Shown here in pieces: positions 37,496 to 49,629 of a stretch of 64,000 bases of DNA; within the stretch, counting starts at the first letter, position 1, and each line of letters starts with the position of its first letter. The DNA lies in assembly GCA_009377395.1 (NCBI GenBank), contig WHUB01000009.1, positions 472 through 64,471 on the forward strand, read 5' to 3'. The notes under the pieces were generated by a model, which was given only the letters and a program-made list of their open reading frames with translations, was not told where the DNA came from and did not search any database. Source of the DNA: Actinophytocola sp. Its GTDB lineage: Bacteria; Actinomycetota; Actinomycetes; Mycobacteriales; Pseudonocardiaceae. The translations under genes and the position numbers were made by a program.

Positions 37496-39535
37496 TCAGA
37501 CGTCGAGGAAGCGGACGTCCTTGGCGTTGCGGGTGATGAACGACCGGCGTGCCTCGACGTCCTCGCCCATCAGCACCGAGAACAGCTCGTCGGCCTGCGC
37601 GGCGTCGTCGAGGCTGACCTGCAGCAGCAGCCGGTTCGACGGATCCATGGTCGTCTCCCACAGCTCGTCGGCGTTCATCTCGCCCAGCCCCTTGTAGCGC
37701 TGGATGCCGTCATCCTTGTTGATCTTCTTGCCGGCCGCGAATCCGCGTTCGAGCAGACCGTCGCGTTCCCGGTCCGAGTAGGCGAACTCCGGCTCGGAGC
37801 GCTGCCACTTGAGCTTGTACAGCGGCGGCTGCGCCAGGTAGACGTAGCCGTGCTCGACCAGCGGCGTCATGAACCGGAACAACAGAGTGAGCAGCAGCGT
37901 ACGGATGTGCTGGCCGTCGACGTCGGCGTCGGCCATCAGCACGATCTTGTGGTACCGCAACTTGGACAGGTCGAAGTCGTCGTGGATGCCGGTGCCGAGC
38001 GCGGTGATGAGGCTCTGCACCTCGTTGTTCTTGAGCACCTTGTCGATGCGGGCCTTCTCGACGTTGATGATCTTGCCGCGGATCGGCAGGATCGCCTGGT
38101 ACATCGAGTCGCGGCCCTCCTTGGCCGAGCCTCCTGCCGAGTCGCCCTCGACGATGTAGACCTCGCACTCGTCCGGGTTCTTCGACCGGCAGTCCTTGAG
38201 CTTGCCGGGCAGCCCGCCGATGTCCATCGCGCTCTTGCGCCGCACCAGCTCGCGCGCCTTGCGCGCCGCCAGCCGCGCCTGCGCCGACGACACCGCCTTG
38301 GTGATGATCGCCTTCGCCTCGGACGGGTTGCGCTCGAACCAGTCCGACAGCCATTCGTTGGTCGTGCTCTGCACGAACGACTTGGCCTCGCTGTTGCCGA
38401 GTTTGGTCTTGGTCTGACCCTCGAACTGCGGCTCGGCGAGCTTGATCGACACGATCGCGGCGAGCCCCTCGCGGACGTCGTCGCCGGTGAGGTTGGTGTC
38501 CTTCTCCTTGAGCAGCCGCTTGTCCCGCGCGTAGGCGTTGACGACGCGGGTCAGCGCGGCGCGGAAGCCCTCCTCGTGGGCGCCGCCCTCGTGGGTGTTG
38601 ATGGTGTTGGCGAAGGTGTAGACCGACGGCGTGAAGCCGTTGTTCCACTGCATCGCGATCTCGACCTGGATGCCCTCTTCCTCGGCCTGGGCCTCGAACG
38701 CGATGACCTTGCTGTGAATCGCCTCGCGCGCGGAGTTGATGTGCTTGACGAAGTCCTCGAGTCCGCCCGGGTAGTGATAGACGATCTCCTTGCGGACGGC
38801 CTGCTTGCCCTCCGCATCCACCGCCGTCTCATCGGCGACCCGCTCGTCTCGCAGCACCATGGTCAGGCCCTTGTTGAGGAAGGCCATCTCCTGCAGCCTG
38901 CGGGCCACCGTCTCGGTGTTGTAGTAAGTCGTCTCGAAGATCGACTCATCCGCCCAGAAGGTGAGGGTCGTGCCGGTCAGCGAGGTCGCGCCCTCTTTCT
39001 CCAGCTTGCCGGGCACCGACCGTTCGTAGCGCTGGGTCCAGATCGTGCCACCCCGGTGGATCTCGACGTCGAGCTGCCGGGACAGCGCGTTGACCACCGA
39101 GACGCCGACACCGTGCAGACCACCGGAGACCGCGTACGACTTGTCGTCGAACTTGCCGCCCGCGTGCAGCATGGTGAGCACCAGCTCGACCGCCGGCTTC
39201 TGCTCGACGGGGTGCATGTCGACCGGGATGCCCCGGCCGTCGTCGGTGACCTTGACGCCGCCGTCGTTGAGCAGGGTGACCTCCACCGTGCTGGCATGCC
39301 CCGCCATCGCCTCGTCGACGGCGTTGTCCACGACCTCCCAGATGAGGTGGTGCAGGCCGCGCTCCCCCGTGGACCCGATGTACATGCCGGGGCGCTTACG
39401 AACGGCCTCGAGGCCCTCCAGCACGGTGATGGATGATGCGCTGTAGTCGTTCTTGTTGGCTGCCACCGGCTCGGTGTCTCCTGTCTTCGAGTCAGCGAAG
39501 GGTGTCCGCGCGCGGGGCCCGGTCGGGTGGGTCAT
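37496..39535 (-). CDS. gyrB: DNA gyrase subunit B
   Basis: [24 protein letters not shown]..., [15 protein letters not shown]; start uncertain (ATG 39535 or GTG 39466). Confidence 0.98.
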   Translation of the reverse strand: MTHPTGPRARTPFADSKTGDTEPVAANKNDYSASSITVLEGLEAVRKRPGMYIGSTGERGLHHLIWEVVDNAVDEAMAGHASTVEVTLLNDGGVKVTDDGRGIPVDMHPVEQKPAVELVLTMLHAGGKFDDKSYAVSGGLHGVGVSVVNALSRQLDVEIHRGGTIWTQRYERSVPGKLEKEGATSLTGTTLTFWADESIFETTYYNTETVARRLQEMAFLNKGLTMVLRDERVADETAVDAEGKQAVRKEIVYHYPGGLEDFVKHINSAREAIHSKVIAFEAQAEEEGIQVEIAMQWNNGFTPSVYTFANTINTHEGGAHEEGFRAALTRVVNAYARDKRLLKEKDTNLTGDDVREGLAAIVSIKLAEPQFEGQTKTKLGNSEAKSFVQSTTNEWLSDWFERNPSEAKAIITKAVSSAQARLAARKARELVRRKSAMDIGGLPGKLKDCRSKNPDECEVYIVEGDSAGGSAKEGRDSMYQAILPIRGKIINVEKARIDKVLKNNEVQSLITALGTGIHDDFDLSKLRYHKIVLMADADVDGQHIRTLLLTLLFRFMTPLVEHGYVYLAQPPLYKLKWQRSEPEFAYSDRERDGLLERGFAAGKKINKDDGIQRYKGLGEMNADELWETTMDPSNRLLLQVSLDDAAQADELFSVLMGEDVEARRSFITRNAKDVRFLDV

Positions 39536-39687
39536 CCCACGCACTGGCATAAGTCTACTTGTCCGAGGGCGCTCACATGCACCAAGGACACCCCTAGACG
39601 CGTCATAGAGCGCCGAAATCGAACCCGGACGTGTCCCTTCCCGCGCCAACGCTTCCCAGCGCGCGTTGCGGTCGGTCAGCGTTCGAC

Positions 39688-40419
39688 TCAACCGTAGGTG
39701 TCCCTCGGGCCCCTGCCCGGCACGTGCCGCGGGCCGTACCGCCAGCTCGGCGTGGTCGGTCCCTGGATCTTGAGCCGCTTGACGACGCCGTTGCCGACCC
39801 CGGCCGCGATCTTCGCGATGAGCTGCGGTTGCAGCAGCCGCAGCTGGGTCGCCCACGCCGTCGAGCGCGCCCGCACGGTCAGCTCGCCGTCCTGTAACGA
39901 CACCGGCTCCGCGTGCTCGGCGACGTCCGCTCCGACCAGCCGCGGCCACTCGCCGAAGACCCGGCCGTTGGTCAGTTTGCCCGCCCATCCCCGGTCGGCG
40001 GCGATCCGGGACGCGACTCTCCCCAGGGGTTGTGGATCGCGGTCGTCGGCCCCGGGACCGGACCACCGGCGGCGCCGTGACCTGCGAGAACCACCGCCGG
40101 TCGCGCGCCGCGCCCGGACGCCGCGCTGGCTGCCGCGGGCCGCGGCCTTCTGCTGCGCCGCGTGCACCGCGGCCATGGCCAGATCCCGTCCCGAACCGCC
40201 ATGCTCGTTTGGAGCAACGTCGTCGTGGTGCGTAGTCGGCTCCGCCGATGACACACCGCCAGGCGAGTGACCGTCTCCCCGCTCCGGGTGACCGCTCACG
40301 TCAGGTGGTTGCTCGTGTACAGCGTTATCCACACTATCCACAGGTTTATCCCCAGCAGGGTGACCTTTGTCGCGAGACTGTGTCACCCGAGGTGTACGGC
40401 CTGTTCGTGATTCACTCAC
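39688..40419 (-). CDS. DUF721 family protein
   Basis: between recF and gyr[52 protein letters not shown]. Confidence 0.9.
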   Translation of the reverse strand: MSESRTGRTPRVTQSRDKGHPAGDKPVDSVDNAVHEQPPDVSGHPERGDGHSPGGVSSAEPTTHHDDVAPNEHGGSGRDLAMAAVHAAQQKAAARGSQRGVRARRATGGGSRRSRRRRWSGPGADDRDPQPLGRVASRIAADRGWAGKLTNGRVFGEWPRLVGADVAEHAEPVSLQDGELTVRARSTAWATQLRLLQPQLIAKIAAGVGNGVVKRLKIQGPTTPSWRYGPRHVPGRGPRDTYG

Positions 40420-41566
40420 GCGTCACCCTCCCGTCAGCCACTCGGTACCGCAGTCCCGACAGCTCCTCCGGCACGTCCTCGTCGACGGCCGCCGTGACCA
40501 GCACCTGCTCCGCGTTCGCCGCGACCTCGGCGAGCCTCGCGCGGCGACGCTGGTCCAGCTCGGCGAACACGTCGTCGAGCAGCAACACCGGATCGCCCCA
40601 CTCCGCCCGCAACAGCTCGTACGAGCCGAGCCGGAGCGCGAGCGCGAACGACCACGACTCGCCGTGGCTGGCGTAGCCGCGGGCCGGAGCGTCCCCGAGG
40701 ACCAGCGCGAGCTCGTCCCGGTGCGGACCGACCAGGCTCACCCCGCGTTCCAGCTCAGCATCGCGCGACTCCCGCAGCGCGTCCAGCATGACCTGCGTCA
40801 GCGTGTCGGCGTTCGCCTTCTCGCCGCCCGGCGTGCCGTAGCTCTCCGGGATGGCGTCGCTGATGCTGGACCGATACCCGATGTGCGCGCGCCGGTCGGC
40901 GGCCTGCCCCGCGATGCCCTCGTAGGCGGCCGTGGTGTGCGGGGCGAGCTCGGCGATCAGGTCGAGCCTGCCCGCCAGCAGCTGCGCGCCGACCTCGGCG
41001 AGCTGGCTGTCCCAGACGTCGAGGGTGCTCGCCGCGTAGGGGTCGTTGCCCTTGCGTTTGCCCGCCGTCTTGAGCAGGGCGTTGCGCTGTCGCAGCGCTT
41101 TCTCGTAGTCCGAGCGCACGCCGGCGAAGCGCGGTGCCCGCTGCACCAGCAGGTCGTCGAGGAACCGGCGCCGCTCGCTCGGATCGCCCTTGACCAGCGC
41201 GAGGTCCTCCGGGGCGAACAGCACGGTGCGGACGATGCCGAGCACGTCTCTCGGCCGGGTGGGCTGCCCCCGGTTGACGCGGGCGCGGTTGGTCTTGCCG
41301 GGGCTGATCTCCAGCTCGACGGTCATCTCCCGGTCGCCGTTCACCACGGCCGCTCGGATCAGCGCGCGCTGGCAGTCGTGCCGGACGAGCGGCGCATCGC
41401 TGGATACTCGGTGCGAGCCGAGCGTCGCCAGATACCCGACGGCTTCGAGCAGGTTCGTCTTGCCCCGCCCGTTCTGCCCGACGAACACGGCCGGCCCGGT
41501 GTCCAGCTCGAGGTCGACGTGCGGCCACGACCGGAAGTCGGTGACCTGCAAACGGCGGAGGTACAT
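40412..41566 (-). CDS. recF: DNA replication/repair protein RecF
   Basis: [53 protein letters not shown]. Confidence 0.98.
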   Translation of the reverse strand: MYLRRLQVTDFRSWPHVDLELDTGPAVFVGQNGRGKTNLLEAVGYLATLGSHRVSSDAPLVRHDCQRALIRAAVVNGDREMTVELEISPGKTNRARVNRGQPTRPRDVLGIVRTVLFAPEDLALVKGDPSERRRFLDDLLVQRAPRFAGVRSDYEKALRQRNALLKTAGKRKGNDPYAASTLDVWDSQLAEVGAQLLAGRLDLIAELAPHTTAAYEGIAGQAADRRAHIGYRSSISDAIPESYGTPGGEKANADTLTQVMLDALRESRDAELERGVSLVGPHRDELALVLGDAPARGYASHGESWSFALALRLGSYELLRAEWGDPVLLLDDVFAELDQRRRARLAEVAANAEQVLVTAAVDEDVPEELSGLRYRVADGRVTRE

Positions 41567-41605
41567 CGGCTCAGCGGTGTCGATATGTCGACATGTCCAC
41601 TTGGA

Positions 41606-42508
41606 TCAGGCTCCGTCCTGGGACTTCGCCGCCGTCACCGCGTGACCGCCGAACTGGTTGCGCAGCGCCGCGACGGCCTTCATCGCGGGCGAGTCGTCCT
41701 GCCGGGAGGCGAACCGCGCGAACAGCGCCGCGGAGATCACCGGCGCGGGCACGGCGTGGTTGATCGCCTCCTCGACGGTCCACCGTCCCTCGCCGGAGTC
41801 GTTGACGTAGCCCTTCACCTCGGCCAGGTCGCTGTCTTCTTCCAGCGCGTCGACCAGCAGGTCGAGCAGCCACGACCGGACGACGGTGCCACGCGACCAC
41901 GCCTTGAGCACGGCGGGGACGTCGGTGACCTCCCGCGCGGCCGCCAGCAGCTCGAAGCCCTCGGCGTACGCCTGCATCAGGCCGTACTCGATTCCATTGT
42001 GGACCATCTTGGCGAAATGTCCCGCGCCGACCTCGCCGGCGTGCGCGAAGCCCTCGTCCCGGGGGCCGTCAGGACGCAGCGCGTCGAAGATCGGCATCGC
42101 CTTGGCGACGTCGGACTCAGCGCCACCGACCATCAGGCCGAAGCCGTTCGCCTCGCCCCAGACGCCGCCGGAAACCCCGGCGTCGAGATAGCCGACGCCG
42201 GTCGCGGCGAGCAACTCGGCGTGCGCGGCGTCGTCGGTGTAGCGGGAGTTGCCGCCCTCGATCACCAGGTCGCCCTCGTCGAGCAGGTCGGCGAGCTCGG
42301 CGATGGTGGCACGGGTCGGCTCGCCGGCGGGCACCATCACCCAGACGATCCTCGGACTGTCCACACGCGACACCAGTTCGGCGAGCGACGCGGTGTCGCT
42401 GACGTTCGGGTCGGTGTCGTAGCCGACGACGTCGTGGCCGGCCGCGGCAAGACGTGCCCGCATGCCCGCGCCCATCCTGCCGAGCCCGACGAGGCCCAAC
42501 TGCACCAT
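41606..42508 (-). CDS. gnd: 6-phosphogluconate dehydrogenase, decarboxylating
   Basis: MVQLGLVGLGRMGAGMRARLAAAGHDVVGYD..., GHFAKMVHNGIEYGLMQAYAEG. Confidence 0.96.
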   Translation of the reverse strand: MVQLGLVGLGRMGAGMRARLAAAGHDVVGYDTDPNVSDTASLAELVSRVDSPRIVWVMVPAGEPTRATIAELADLLDEGDLVIEGGNSRYTDDAAHAELLAATGVGYLDAGVSGGVWGEANGFGLMVGGAESDVAKAMPIFDALRPDGPRDEGFAHAGEVGAGHFAKMVHNGIEYGLMQAYAEGFELLAAAREVTDVPAVLKAWSRGTVVRSWLLDLLVDALEEDSDLAEVKGYVNDSGEGRWTVEEAINHAVPAPVISAALFARFASRQDDSPAMKAVAALRNQFGGHAVTAAKSQDGA

Positions 42509-42534
42509 CGGTTCTACCCCCTTCGCGCGTCGGC

Positions 42535-43671
42535 TCAGCCGGGCAGCCGCACCGGCATCAACAGGTACAGGTACCCGGGCGTGACGTTGCCCTCGGCGTC
42601 GGCCGGTTTGATCAGCGCGGGGCGGTTGGGGGTGGTGAAGGTCAGCTCGGCGCGCTCGGTGTTGAGCGCGGCAAGACCATCGCTGAGATAGCCGGGGTTG
42701 AACGCGATGGTCACCGGCTCACCCTCGTACTCGACGGGCAGCTCCTCCTCGGCGCTGCCCTCGTCGTCGCCGCCCGCGGTCAGCCGCAGCGACTGGTCGC
42801 CGAACTCCAGCCGCACCTGGGTGCCGCGCTCGGCGACGAGCGAGACGCGCTTGATCGCCTCGGCGAGCGTGGCGACGTCGAGCACGGCGCGGGAGGTGTG
42901 CTGCGACGGCAGCAGTTGGCGATACGGCGGGAACTCGGCGTCGAGCAGCCGGGTCGTCGCGAACCGCCCCGCGCCGGAGAGCCCGAGCAGTCCCTCGCTG
43001 CTGGAGAGTCCCAATCGGACAGTCGTGCCGCTGCTGCCGAGCGATTTCGCCGCCTCGGCAAGGGTTCTGGCCGGGACGAGCACAGCGGCGTCGGCCATCC
43101 CCTCGGCGGGCTGCCAGCTGAACTCCTTCATGGCGAGCCGGAACCGGTCGGTCGCGACCATGGTCAGCGTATCGCCGGTGATCTCGAGCCGGAGCCCGGT
43201 GAGCATCGGCAGCGTGTCGTCCTTGCCGGACGCCACAGCGACCTGGGCGACGGCCTGGCCGAACGTCTCGCCGGCGAGCTCACCCGCGAGCGATGGCTGG
43301 GCCGGGAGCTGGGGATAGTCCTCGACCGGCATGGTCGGCAGGCTGAACCGGGCGCTACCGCAGGTGATGGTGGCGCGGGAGCCGTCGACGGTGATGTCGA
43401 CCGGCTGGGCGGGCAGCGCCTTGGTGATGTCGGCCAGTAATCGCCCCGAGACGAGCGCCTTCCCGCCGTCCGCGATCGTCGCCGGTACCCCGACCGTCGC
43501 GGACACCTCGTAGTCGAAGCCGGACACGGTCAGCGCGTCGGAGTCATCGGGTCCGGCGCCTGCCTCAAGCAGCACGCCACCCAGCACGGGAACCGATGGC
43601 CTGGCGGGCAGGCTGCGCGCCACCCAGGCAACGGCGTCGGCGAGCCCGTCACGCTCGACGCGGATCTTCAT
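42535..43671 (-). CDS. dnaN: DNA polymerase III subunit beta
   Basis: [37 protein letters not shown]...; C-terminal [10 protein letters not shown]. Confidence 0.98.
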   Translation of the reverse strand: MKIRVERDGLADAVAWVARSLPARPSVPVLGGVLLEAGAGPDDSDALTVSGFDYEVSATVGVPATIADGGKALVSGRLLADITKALPAQPVDITVDGSRATITCGSARFSLPTMPVEDYPQLPAQPSLAGELAGETFGQAVAQVAVASGKDDTLPMLTGLRLEITGDTLTMVATDRFRLAMKEFSWQPAEGMADAAVLVPARTLAEAAKSLGSSGTTVRLGLSSSEGLLGLSGAGRFATTRLLDAEFPPYRQLLPSQHTSRAVLDVATLAEAIKRVSLVAERGTQVRLEFGDQSLRLTAGGDDEGSAEEELPVEYEGEPVTIAFNPGYLSDGLAALNTERAELTFTTPNRPALIKPADAEGNVTPGYLYLLMPVRLPG

Positions 43672-43887
43672 GCGCCACCCCTTCGACGGCCGAGAGCGTA
43701 CCCGGCGTGATTAGACCTGGTGATGCACCGAGCGGTGACCGTCGCGGCGAGGTGTCGGCCCGCCGTACGGACGACCGGTGTGCGAACCACGTTAGAACGT
43801 CCGCCCGGAGCTCGTCATCCGGGCCTCGGTTGCGGCGTCGGCTCGTGGGCTGGGTCTGTCCCCACACACGGCGCTCGGTTGTTTTCG

Positions 43888-44126
43888 AAGAAGAGTCTTC
43901 TTGTGAAGAAGAGATAACCGCCGTAGTAATAGGGGCTGTGGGTTGTGTGGACAGCGGGTGTTGTCCCAGCTCACGGCGGTGCGGCAGGTGTGGACAGCGG
44001 GCGGACCCGAGCGGTGGACAACTTCGGCGGCCGGTGGAGCAACGAGATCCGGCCGCGGCGGTCCACCGGCCATCCACCGAACGTCCACAGTTTTCCACAG
44101 GGTTGTCCTCAGCTGTGGGTGGATAA
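43888..44126. other. oriC: candidate oriC: AT-rich palindrome plus DnaA-box cluster
   Basis: AAGAAGAgTCTTCTT 43888-43902; DnaA-box-like TGTGGACAG 43946 and 43989, GGTGGACAA 44013, ACGTCCACA 44081, TTTTCCACA 44091, GGTGGATAA 44118. Confidence 0.75.
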
Positions 44127-44351
44127 CTCCCCAAGTTGAGCGCGGGCCAACTGGGTTTGAGAGTTCCCCCATGACGGTGAGTACGTGCGGCGTGTCGTCG
44201 TCAAGCGTCACGCGGCGTGTCGCGCCCATGAATTGCCACCGCTGTCAAGCGGACGTCCGGGTCGAGTGAACCTGCGCTGAGCAGTGAACCTTTGCCCGAC
44301 ACGCCATTGTAACCGATTAAAATAGTGTCGTACACCGTTTATACTAGTTAC

Positions 44352-44942
44352 ATGCAGGCAGGTGTGCGACTGCTCGACAGCGACGACGGACGGCGCTTCG
44401 ATTTCGACCCCGGCAGCTTCTGCCTCGAACTGCTGCTGACGGGCGGGCCGGTGCTGGTGCAGCGCACCGAGCTGCTGCGCGGTCCCGGCGACCTGACCGA
44501 GTGGATCGCCGAGTCACGGCTGGCGCGCGTCGCCGCGCTCGACGACGTCCGGGTGCGGCCCTCCGAGCTCCGCGAGCTGCGGGACTTCCGGGACATGATG
44601 TGGTCGGCGGCGCGGACGGTCGCTCACGGCGGCACGGTCGAACGCGAGCACATCGACTGGATCAACGACAGTGCGACGGTCGATCTCAGTCCGGAGCTGG
44701 ACGCGGAGACACGGACGCGGCGATGGGCGGCGCCGATCACCGGTGAGCAGATCCTCGGCGCGGCCGCCCGCGACGCGATCGAGCTGATCGGCGAGCACGC
44801 CGGCCGCGTCAGGGAGTGCGGCGCCGACGGATGCGCGCTGCTGTTCCGCGATACGTCCCGCCCCGGAAACCGCCGCTGGTGTTCGATGCGGCGCTGCGGG
44901 AATCGCAGCAAGGTGAAGACCTATCGCAGTCGGCGGGATTGA
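44352..44942 (+). CDS. CGNR zinc finger (ABATE) transcriptional regulator
   Basis: RVRECGADGCALLFRDTSRPGNRRWCSMRRCGNRSKVKTYRSRR. Confidence 0.93.
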   Translation: MQAGVRLLDSDDGRRFDFDPGSFCLELLLTGGPVLVQRTELLRGPGDLTEWIAESRLARVAALDDVRVRPSELRELRDFRDMMWSAARTVAHGGTVEREHIDWINDSATVDLSPELDAETRTRRWAAPITGEQILGAAARDAIELIGEHAGRVRECGADGCALLFRDTSRPGNRRWCSMRRCGNRSKVKTYRSRRD

Positions 44943-44959
44943 CCGTCCGCCGTGCTGGC

Positions 44960-45028
44960 CCCTCTCCTTATATATAGGGACGCCATTTCGGCGCGGGCTG
45001 GACGCGCTCTCTATATATAAGGAGAGGG
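44960..45028. repeat. 18-bp perfect inverted repeat, AT-rich core, 33-nt spacer
   Basis: ccctctccttatatatag (44960-44977) / ctatatataaggagaggg (45011-45028). Confidence 0.9.
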
Positions 45029-45053
45029 CCTTCGCGACTGCCATGATGAGTTC

Positions 45054-46592
45054 GTGCCATCCGAACCGTCCCTCGCTGACTCACTCGAACAAACGGGCGT
45101 ATCCGACAATCAATCCGTGACGATTCGACGTCGCGTGCCGCTCGCCCAGGCGACCGGCTTCCTCGGCGTGCTCCTCGTCGCGGCCAGCTCGGTGTCGGTG
45201 GCCGCCGTGCCGGTCGACGTCGACCCCACCGCGATCCCCGTGCTCGGCGGCCTCGCGGAGCGACCCGTGCTCGGCCTCGCGGCCGCGCTCGTCGGCATGG
45301 GCCTCGCCGTCATCGGCTGGCTGCTGCTGGGCACGGTGCTCATCGGGCAGTCGGCGCACGCGGTGTCGCCGCGCCGCGTGCTGGCGACCCTGGCGCTGTG
45401 GGCGGCCCCGCTGCTGGTCGTGCCGCCGATGTTCAGTGACGACGTCTACAGCTACCTCGGCCAGGGCGCCATCGCGAATCTCGGCTCCGACCCCTACACC
45501 GGCGGCCCCGCCGACTACCTCGACCCCGCCAACCCGCTCGCCCGCAACGTCAGCGGGTACTGGGAACACTCGGCCGCACCGTACGGGCCGCTGTTTCTGC
45601 TGCTGGCGCAGCTGATCGTGCGGATCGCGGGCACGGACGTCATCGCGGGCATCGCCCTGCACCGGATCGCCGAGCTGGTCGGGATCGCGCTGGTGCTGTG
45701 GGCGTTGCCCGCGCTGGCCCGGCGCACCGGGGCGAGGGTGCAGACCGTGTTGTGGCTCGGGATGCTGAACCCGTTGTTGCTGTTCCACCTCATCGGCGGC
45801 ATCCACAACGACGGGCTGATGCTCGGGCTGATGCTGGCCGGTACCGAGGTCGCGCTGCGCGGACTCGACCGCGACCGGATCGGCGTCGTTCCGCTGGTGG
45901 CGGGCCTCGGCCTGATCGGTACTGCCGCAGCGGTGAAACTGCCCGCCGCGGCGGCGCTTTCGGTGGTCACGGTGGCGCTTACCCGGCGTTGGGGTGGCGG
46001 GATCACCCTCGGTCGAAGCGTCACGGTGACGGTGCTGCCGTTCGCGGTCGTGATGGCCGCGTTGTCGCTGATCAGCGGCTACGGGCTCGGCTGGGTCGCC
46101 GGGCTGAGCACGCCGGGTGAGGTGAGCAGCTGGCTCGCGCCGACCAACCAGGCGGGCTTCCTCGCCGGCGGCGTCGGCATGCTGTTCGGTGCCGACATCA
46201 CCGAGACCGCGATCAGCGTCGGCAAGGTCGTCGGCGGCGTCACCGCGCTCCCGGTCGGCGCGGTGGTGTTGGCGAGGATGCTCGCCGGCCGAGTCGAGCC
46301 GATCACCGGCCTCGGGCTGCTGTTCGCGGTGGCGATCGTCTGCGGCCCGGTGGTGCAGCCGTGGTACCTGCTGTGGTGTGTGCTGCCGTTCGCGGCGGCC
46401 GGGTTGGCGGTGCGACGTCGCTGGCAGCTCGCCTGGCTTAGCGCGGTGCTCGCGGCGATCGTGCCGCCGCTCGGCTCGGACCTGCACGGCGACATGGCGA
46501 GCATCGCGCTCGGCTACGGTATCGCCGCCGCCGTGCTCGGGGCGATCGTGCTGGCAGGGCGCTATCTCAGGATTGCTTCGCCCGCTGCTTGA
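45054..46592 (+). CDS. MptB-like polyprenol-phosphomannose-dependent mannosyltransferase
   Basis: polytopic membrane protein; [28 protein letters not shown] motif; GTG start. Confidence 0.75.
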   Translation: MPSEPSLADSLEQTGVSDNQSVTIRRRVPLAQATGFLGVLLVAASSVSVAAVPVDVDPTAIPVLGGLAERPVLGLAAALVGMGLAVIGWLLLGTVLIGQSAHAVSPRRVLATLALWAAPLLVVPPMFSDDVYSYLGQGAIANLGSDPYTGGPADYLDPANPLARNVSGYWEHSAAPYGPLFLLLAQLIVRIAGTDVIAGIALHRIAELVGIALVLWALPALARRTGARVQTVLWLGMLNPLLLFHLIGGIHNDGLMLGLMLAGTEVALRGLDRDRIGVVPLVAGLGLIGTAAAVKLPAAAALSVVTVALTRRWGGGITLGRSVTVTVLPFAVVMAALSLISGYGLGWVAGLSTPGEVSSWLAPTNQAGFLAGGVGMLFGADITETAISVGKVVGGVTALPVGAVVLARMLAGRVEPITGLGLLFAVAIVCGPVVQPWYLLWCVLPFAAAGLAVRRRWQLAWLSAVLAAIVPPLGSDLHGDMASIALGYGIAAAVLGAIVLAGRYLRIASPAA

Positions 46593-48132
46593 TCCGGCTG
46601 GTCAGCTCCTGCACCTGGTCGTAGATCCGCCTGCGCTCGGCCATCTCCTTGCGGATCTTCTTGTCCGCGTGCATGACCGTGGTGTGGTCGCGCCCGCCGA
46701 AGGTCTGGCCGATCCTCGGCAGCGACATGTCGGTCAGCTCCCGGCACAGGTACATCGAGATCTGCCGCGCGGTGGCGAGCGCCTTCGTCTTTCCCGGCCC
46801 GCACAGGTCGTCGACCGCGACGTCGAAGAACTCGGCCGTGACACCCATGATCGTCGTCGCGGTGATCTCCGGGGTCTGCGAGTCCGGGATCAGGTCGCGC
46901 AGCACGATCTCGGCCAGGCCGACCTCGACCGGCTGTTGGTTGAGCGAGGCGAACGCGGTCACCCTGATCAGGGCGCCCTCGAGCTCGCGGATGTTGGCCT
47001 CGATCCGGTTGGCGATGAACTCGAGCACGTCGCCGGGGACGTCGAGCCGGTCCTGCGCCGCCTTCTTGCGCAGGATGGCGATGCGGGTCTCCAGTTCCGG
47101 GGGCTGGATGTCGGTGATCAGACCCCACTCGAACCGGGTGCGCAGCCGGTCCTCCAGCGTCTCGAGCCGCTTGGGCGGGCGGTCGGAGGACACCACGATC
47201 TGCTTGTTCGCGTTGTGCAGCGTGTTGAAGGTGTGGAAGAACTCCTCCTGGGTTCCTTCCTTGCCCTCCAGGAACTGGATGTCGTCGACGAGCAGGATGT
47301 CGATGTCGCGGTAGCGGCGCTGGAAGGCGACCTTGCGGTCGTCACGCAGTGAGTTGATGAAGTCGTTCGTGAACTCTTCGGTCGAGACGTAGCGCACCCG
47401 CATGCCGGGGAAGAGCCGCTGGGCGTAGTGCCCGACCGCGTGCAGCAGGTGGGTCTTGCCGAGTCCGGACTCGCCCCAGACGAACAGCGGGTTGTAGGCC
47501 CGCGACGGCGCCTCGGCGACGGCGACGGCCGCGGCGTGGGCGAACCGGTTCGACGCCCCGATGACGAAGGTGTCGAAGGTGTACTTCTCGTTGAGCCGGG
47601 TCTTGGAGGTCTGCGGTTTGGCTGGCGCGGTGTAGGGCTGGCCCGCGACCGGACGGCCGGAGAAGGTGGGCCAGATCTCGTGGACGGCGGCCATGGCCTC
47701 GCCCTCTTCATCGACCTCGTCGTCCTCGGACTCGCTGCCCTGCTCCCCGCTTCCCGAGCCACTGGCGCCATTGGTGCGGTGGTTCTCGGTCGCCTTGCCG
47801 TTCTCGGTCGGCGCCGCCTGGCCCGCCGCCACCGGCTGGGCGGTCGCGGCCGGCATCTGGTCCCCGGCTTCGACGGTGTCGACCTTGACCGCGAGCGACA
47901 CCGACCGGCCGAGCCGCCGCGAGAGCGCGTCGGTGATCGGATCGCGGAGCGCGCGCTCGATCGCTTCCTTCGCGAAATCACTCGGCGCGGCGAGCAGCGC
48001 GGTGCCGTCGAGGAGCCCGATCGGTCTCGTCACCCGCATCCACGCCCGTTGCTGCGGAGAAAGCGTCCCGCTGGACAGCTCCCGGACGACTTGCTCCCAC
48101 ACAACGCCCAAATTGACTTGGTGTTCGGACAC
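46567..48132 (-). CDS. dnaA: chromosomal replication initiator DnaA
   Basis: [61 protein letters not shown]. Confidence 0.99.
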   Translation of the reverse strand: MSEHQVNLGVVWEQVVRELSSGTLSPQQRAWMRVTRPIGLLDGTALLAAPSDFAKEAIERALRDPITDALSRRLGRSVSLAVKVDTVEAGDQMPAATAQPVAAGQAAPTENGKATENHRTNGASGSGSGEQGSESEDDEVDEEGEAMAAVHEIWPTFSGRPVAGQPYTAPAKPQTSKTRLNEKYTFDTFVIGASNRFAHAAAVAVAEAPSRAYNPLFVWGESGLGKTHLLHAVGHYAQRLFPGMRVRYVSTEEFTNDFINSLRDDRKVAFQRRYRDIDILLVDDIQFLEGKEGTQEEFFHTFNTLHNANKQIVVSSDRPPKRLETLEDRLRTRFEWGLITDIQPPELETRIAILRKKAAQDRLDVPGDVLEFIANRIEANIRELEGALIRVTAFASLNQQPVEVGLAEIVLRDLIPDSQTPEITATTIMGVTAEFFDVAVDDLCGPGKTKALATARQISMYLCRELTDMSLPRIGQTFGGRDHTTVMHADKKIRKEMAERRRIYDQVQELTSRIKQRAKQS

Positions 48133-48230
48133 CTGCTCGGCTCCCCTCCCCTCTGGTTCACGACGATGCCGGCGTCAATGTCGGTAACGACCGCTCGCCA
48201 AGATCACCTGAGTGGCCACCTGCCCAGCAG

Positions 48231-48251
48231 GTATCCACATGGTTATCCACA
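48231..48251. promoter_or_regulatory. two DnaA boxes upstream of dnaA
   Basis: GTATCCACA 48231-48239 and TTATCCACA 48243-48251. Confidence 0.8.
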
Positions 48252-48676
48252 ACTGTGCACTAATGTACTGCGGCCGCAGAATGGTCTGCGGCCGAGTGCC
48301 TAAGCTATCTGGCAGAGGTGTGGCAAGGAGCCGCGCGTCTCGGTGAAAACCTCAGAAGAGGAACGCTAACAAGCACTGCGGGCCGCCACAAGACATCCAT
48401 GGCGGCAAGCATCGCACCATACCGGGCGCGTCGCCAGTCGTTCCAACTATCGTGACGGCGTGTCGTTACCGGGGGCCGGTGAAGACCGGGCGCGGCCGAG
48501 TGCGTACCCTCGTAAGGTCTCCCGTCGACACCGGGCGGGTTTTGCGTGCCCGGGTCCGCCCGCCACGTTCAGCGGAGCCAGAGGTCGGTCGGAGACACAC
48601 CAGACGCAGGTGACTGCGGGCGCCAGAACCAGGCAGCCCGACAGTCGAGAATCGTACGAAACCGGGAGACACTGCC

Positions 48677-48820
48677 GTGGCCAAGGGTAAGCGCACCTTC
48701 CAGCCGAACAACCGTCGACGTTCCCGCAAGCACGGGTTCCGGCTCCGGATGCGGACGCGCGCGGGCAGGGCCATCCTGGCCGCCCGGCGCCGTAAGGGCC
48801 GCGCGAAGCTGTCAGCCTGA
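48677..48820 (+). CDS. rpmH: 50S ribosomal protein L34
   Basis: GTG start; [47 protein letters not shown]. Confidence 0.98.
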   Translation: MAKGKRTFQPNNRRRSRKHGFRLRMRTRAGRAILAARRRKGRAKLSA

Positions 48821-48841
48821 GTTCCGGGCAGCGAGGCAGGC

Positions 48842-49219
48842 TTGTTACCCGCATCCGCGCGACTGCGCCGGAGTGAGGATTTTCGCCTGGTCATGCGCAG
48901 CGGCGCACGATCAGGCCGACGCAGGCTTGTCGTCCATGTCCTGACCGACGACCCGGCCGGCACTCCGGTGCGGGCCGGGTTCGTCGTGAGTAAGTCGGTT
49001 GGGAACGCCGTCGTCCGGCATCGGGTCATCCGTCGGCTGCGTCACCTGGTTGCAGCCAGGCTGGGAACGTTGCCGCGCGGCACGACGTTGGTCGTACGTG
49101 CGCTCCCCCCTGCCGCCTCGGCCAGCAGCGCGGAACTCGGCAAGGATCTCGACCGGGCGCTACGCAAGCTCGGGCTCGGCAGTAAGGAGCGCGAGACCGC
49201 TGCCGGGGACCCGGCGTGA
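48842..49219 (+). CDS. rnpA: ribonuclease P protein component
   Basis: TTG start; [29 protein letters not shown]...[24 protein letters not shown]. Confidence 0.96.
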   Translation: MLPASARLRRSEDFRLVMRSGARSGRRRLVVHVLTDDPAGTPVRAGFVVSKSVGNAVVRHRVIRRLRHLVAARLGTLPRGTTLVVRALPPAASASSAELGKDLDRALRKLGLGSKERETAAGDPA

Positions 49220-49629
49220 ACACGAGCATGGCACCGGACCGTGACAGCGCCGGCCGGGGCCTCGAAGAAGGTGACGGCCGGATGAGCGAGCACGACGTCG
49301 ACGTCGCGCCGCCCGTCACGGCCACCCCCGGACCACTCGCCTGGCTGTTGCAGCTTCCGATCCGGCTTTACCGCCTGGTGCTGGCCCCGATCATCCCGCC
49401 GTGCTGCCGCTTCTACCCCAGTTGCAGTGCCTATGCCATGGAGGCCCTGGCCCGGCACGGCGCATTCCGCGGTCTTTACCTCGCCGCGCGCCGGTTGCTC
49501 CGCTGCGGGCCATGGCATCCCGGCGGGCTCGACTTCGTTCCCGACCGTTTCAGCCTCCGTGTCCAGCGTGACACGACGAGTAGTCCGGACGATCCGGACC
49601 GTGACAGTTCGACGCAGGAGTTGCCGTAG
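49216..49629 (+). CDS. yidD: membrane protein insertion efficiency factor YidD
   Basis: [60 protein letters not shown]. Confidence 0.97.
   Translation: MNTSMAPDRDSAGRGLEEGDGRMSEHDVDVAPPVTATPGPLAWLLQLPIRLYRLVLAPIIPPCCRFYPSCSAYAMEALARHGAFRGLYLAARRLLRCGPWHPGGLDFVPDRFSLRVQRDTTSSPDDPDRDSSTQELP

Noticed and set aside
40367-42691. 774-aa + strand ORF opposite recF and gnd
   Set aside because: Shadow ORF of two highly confident conserved genes.
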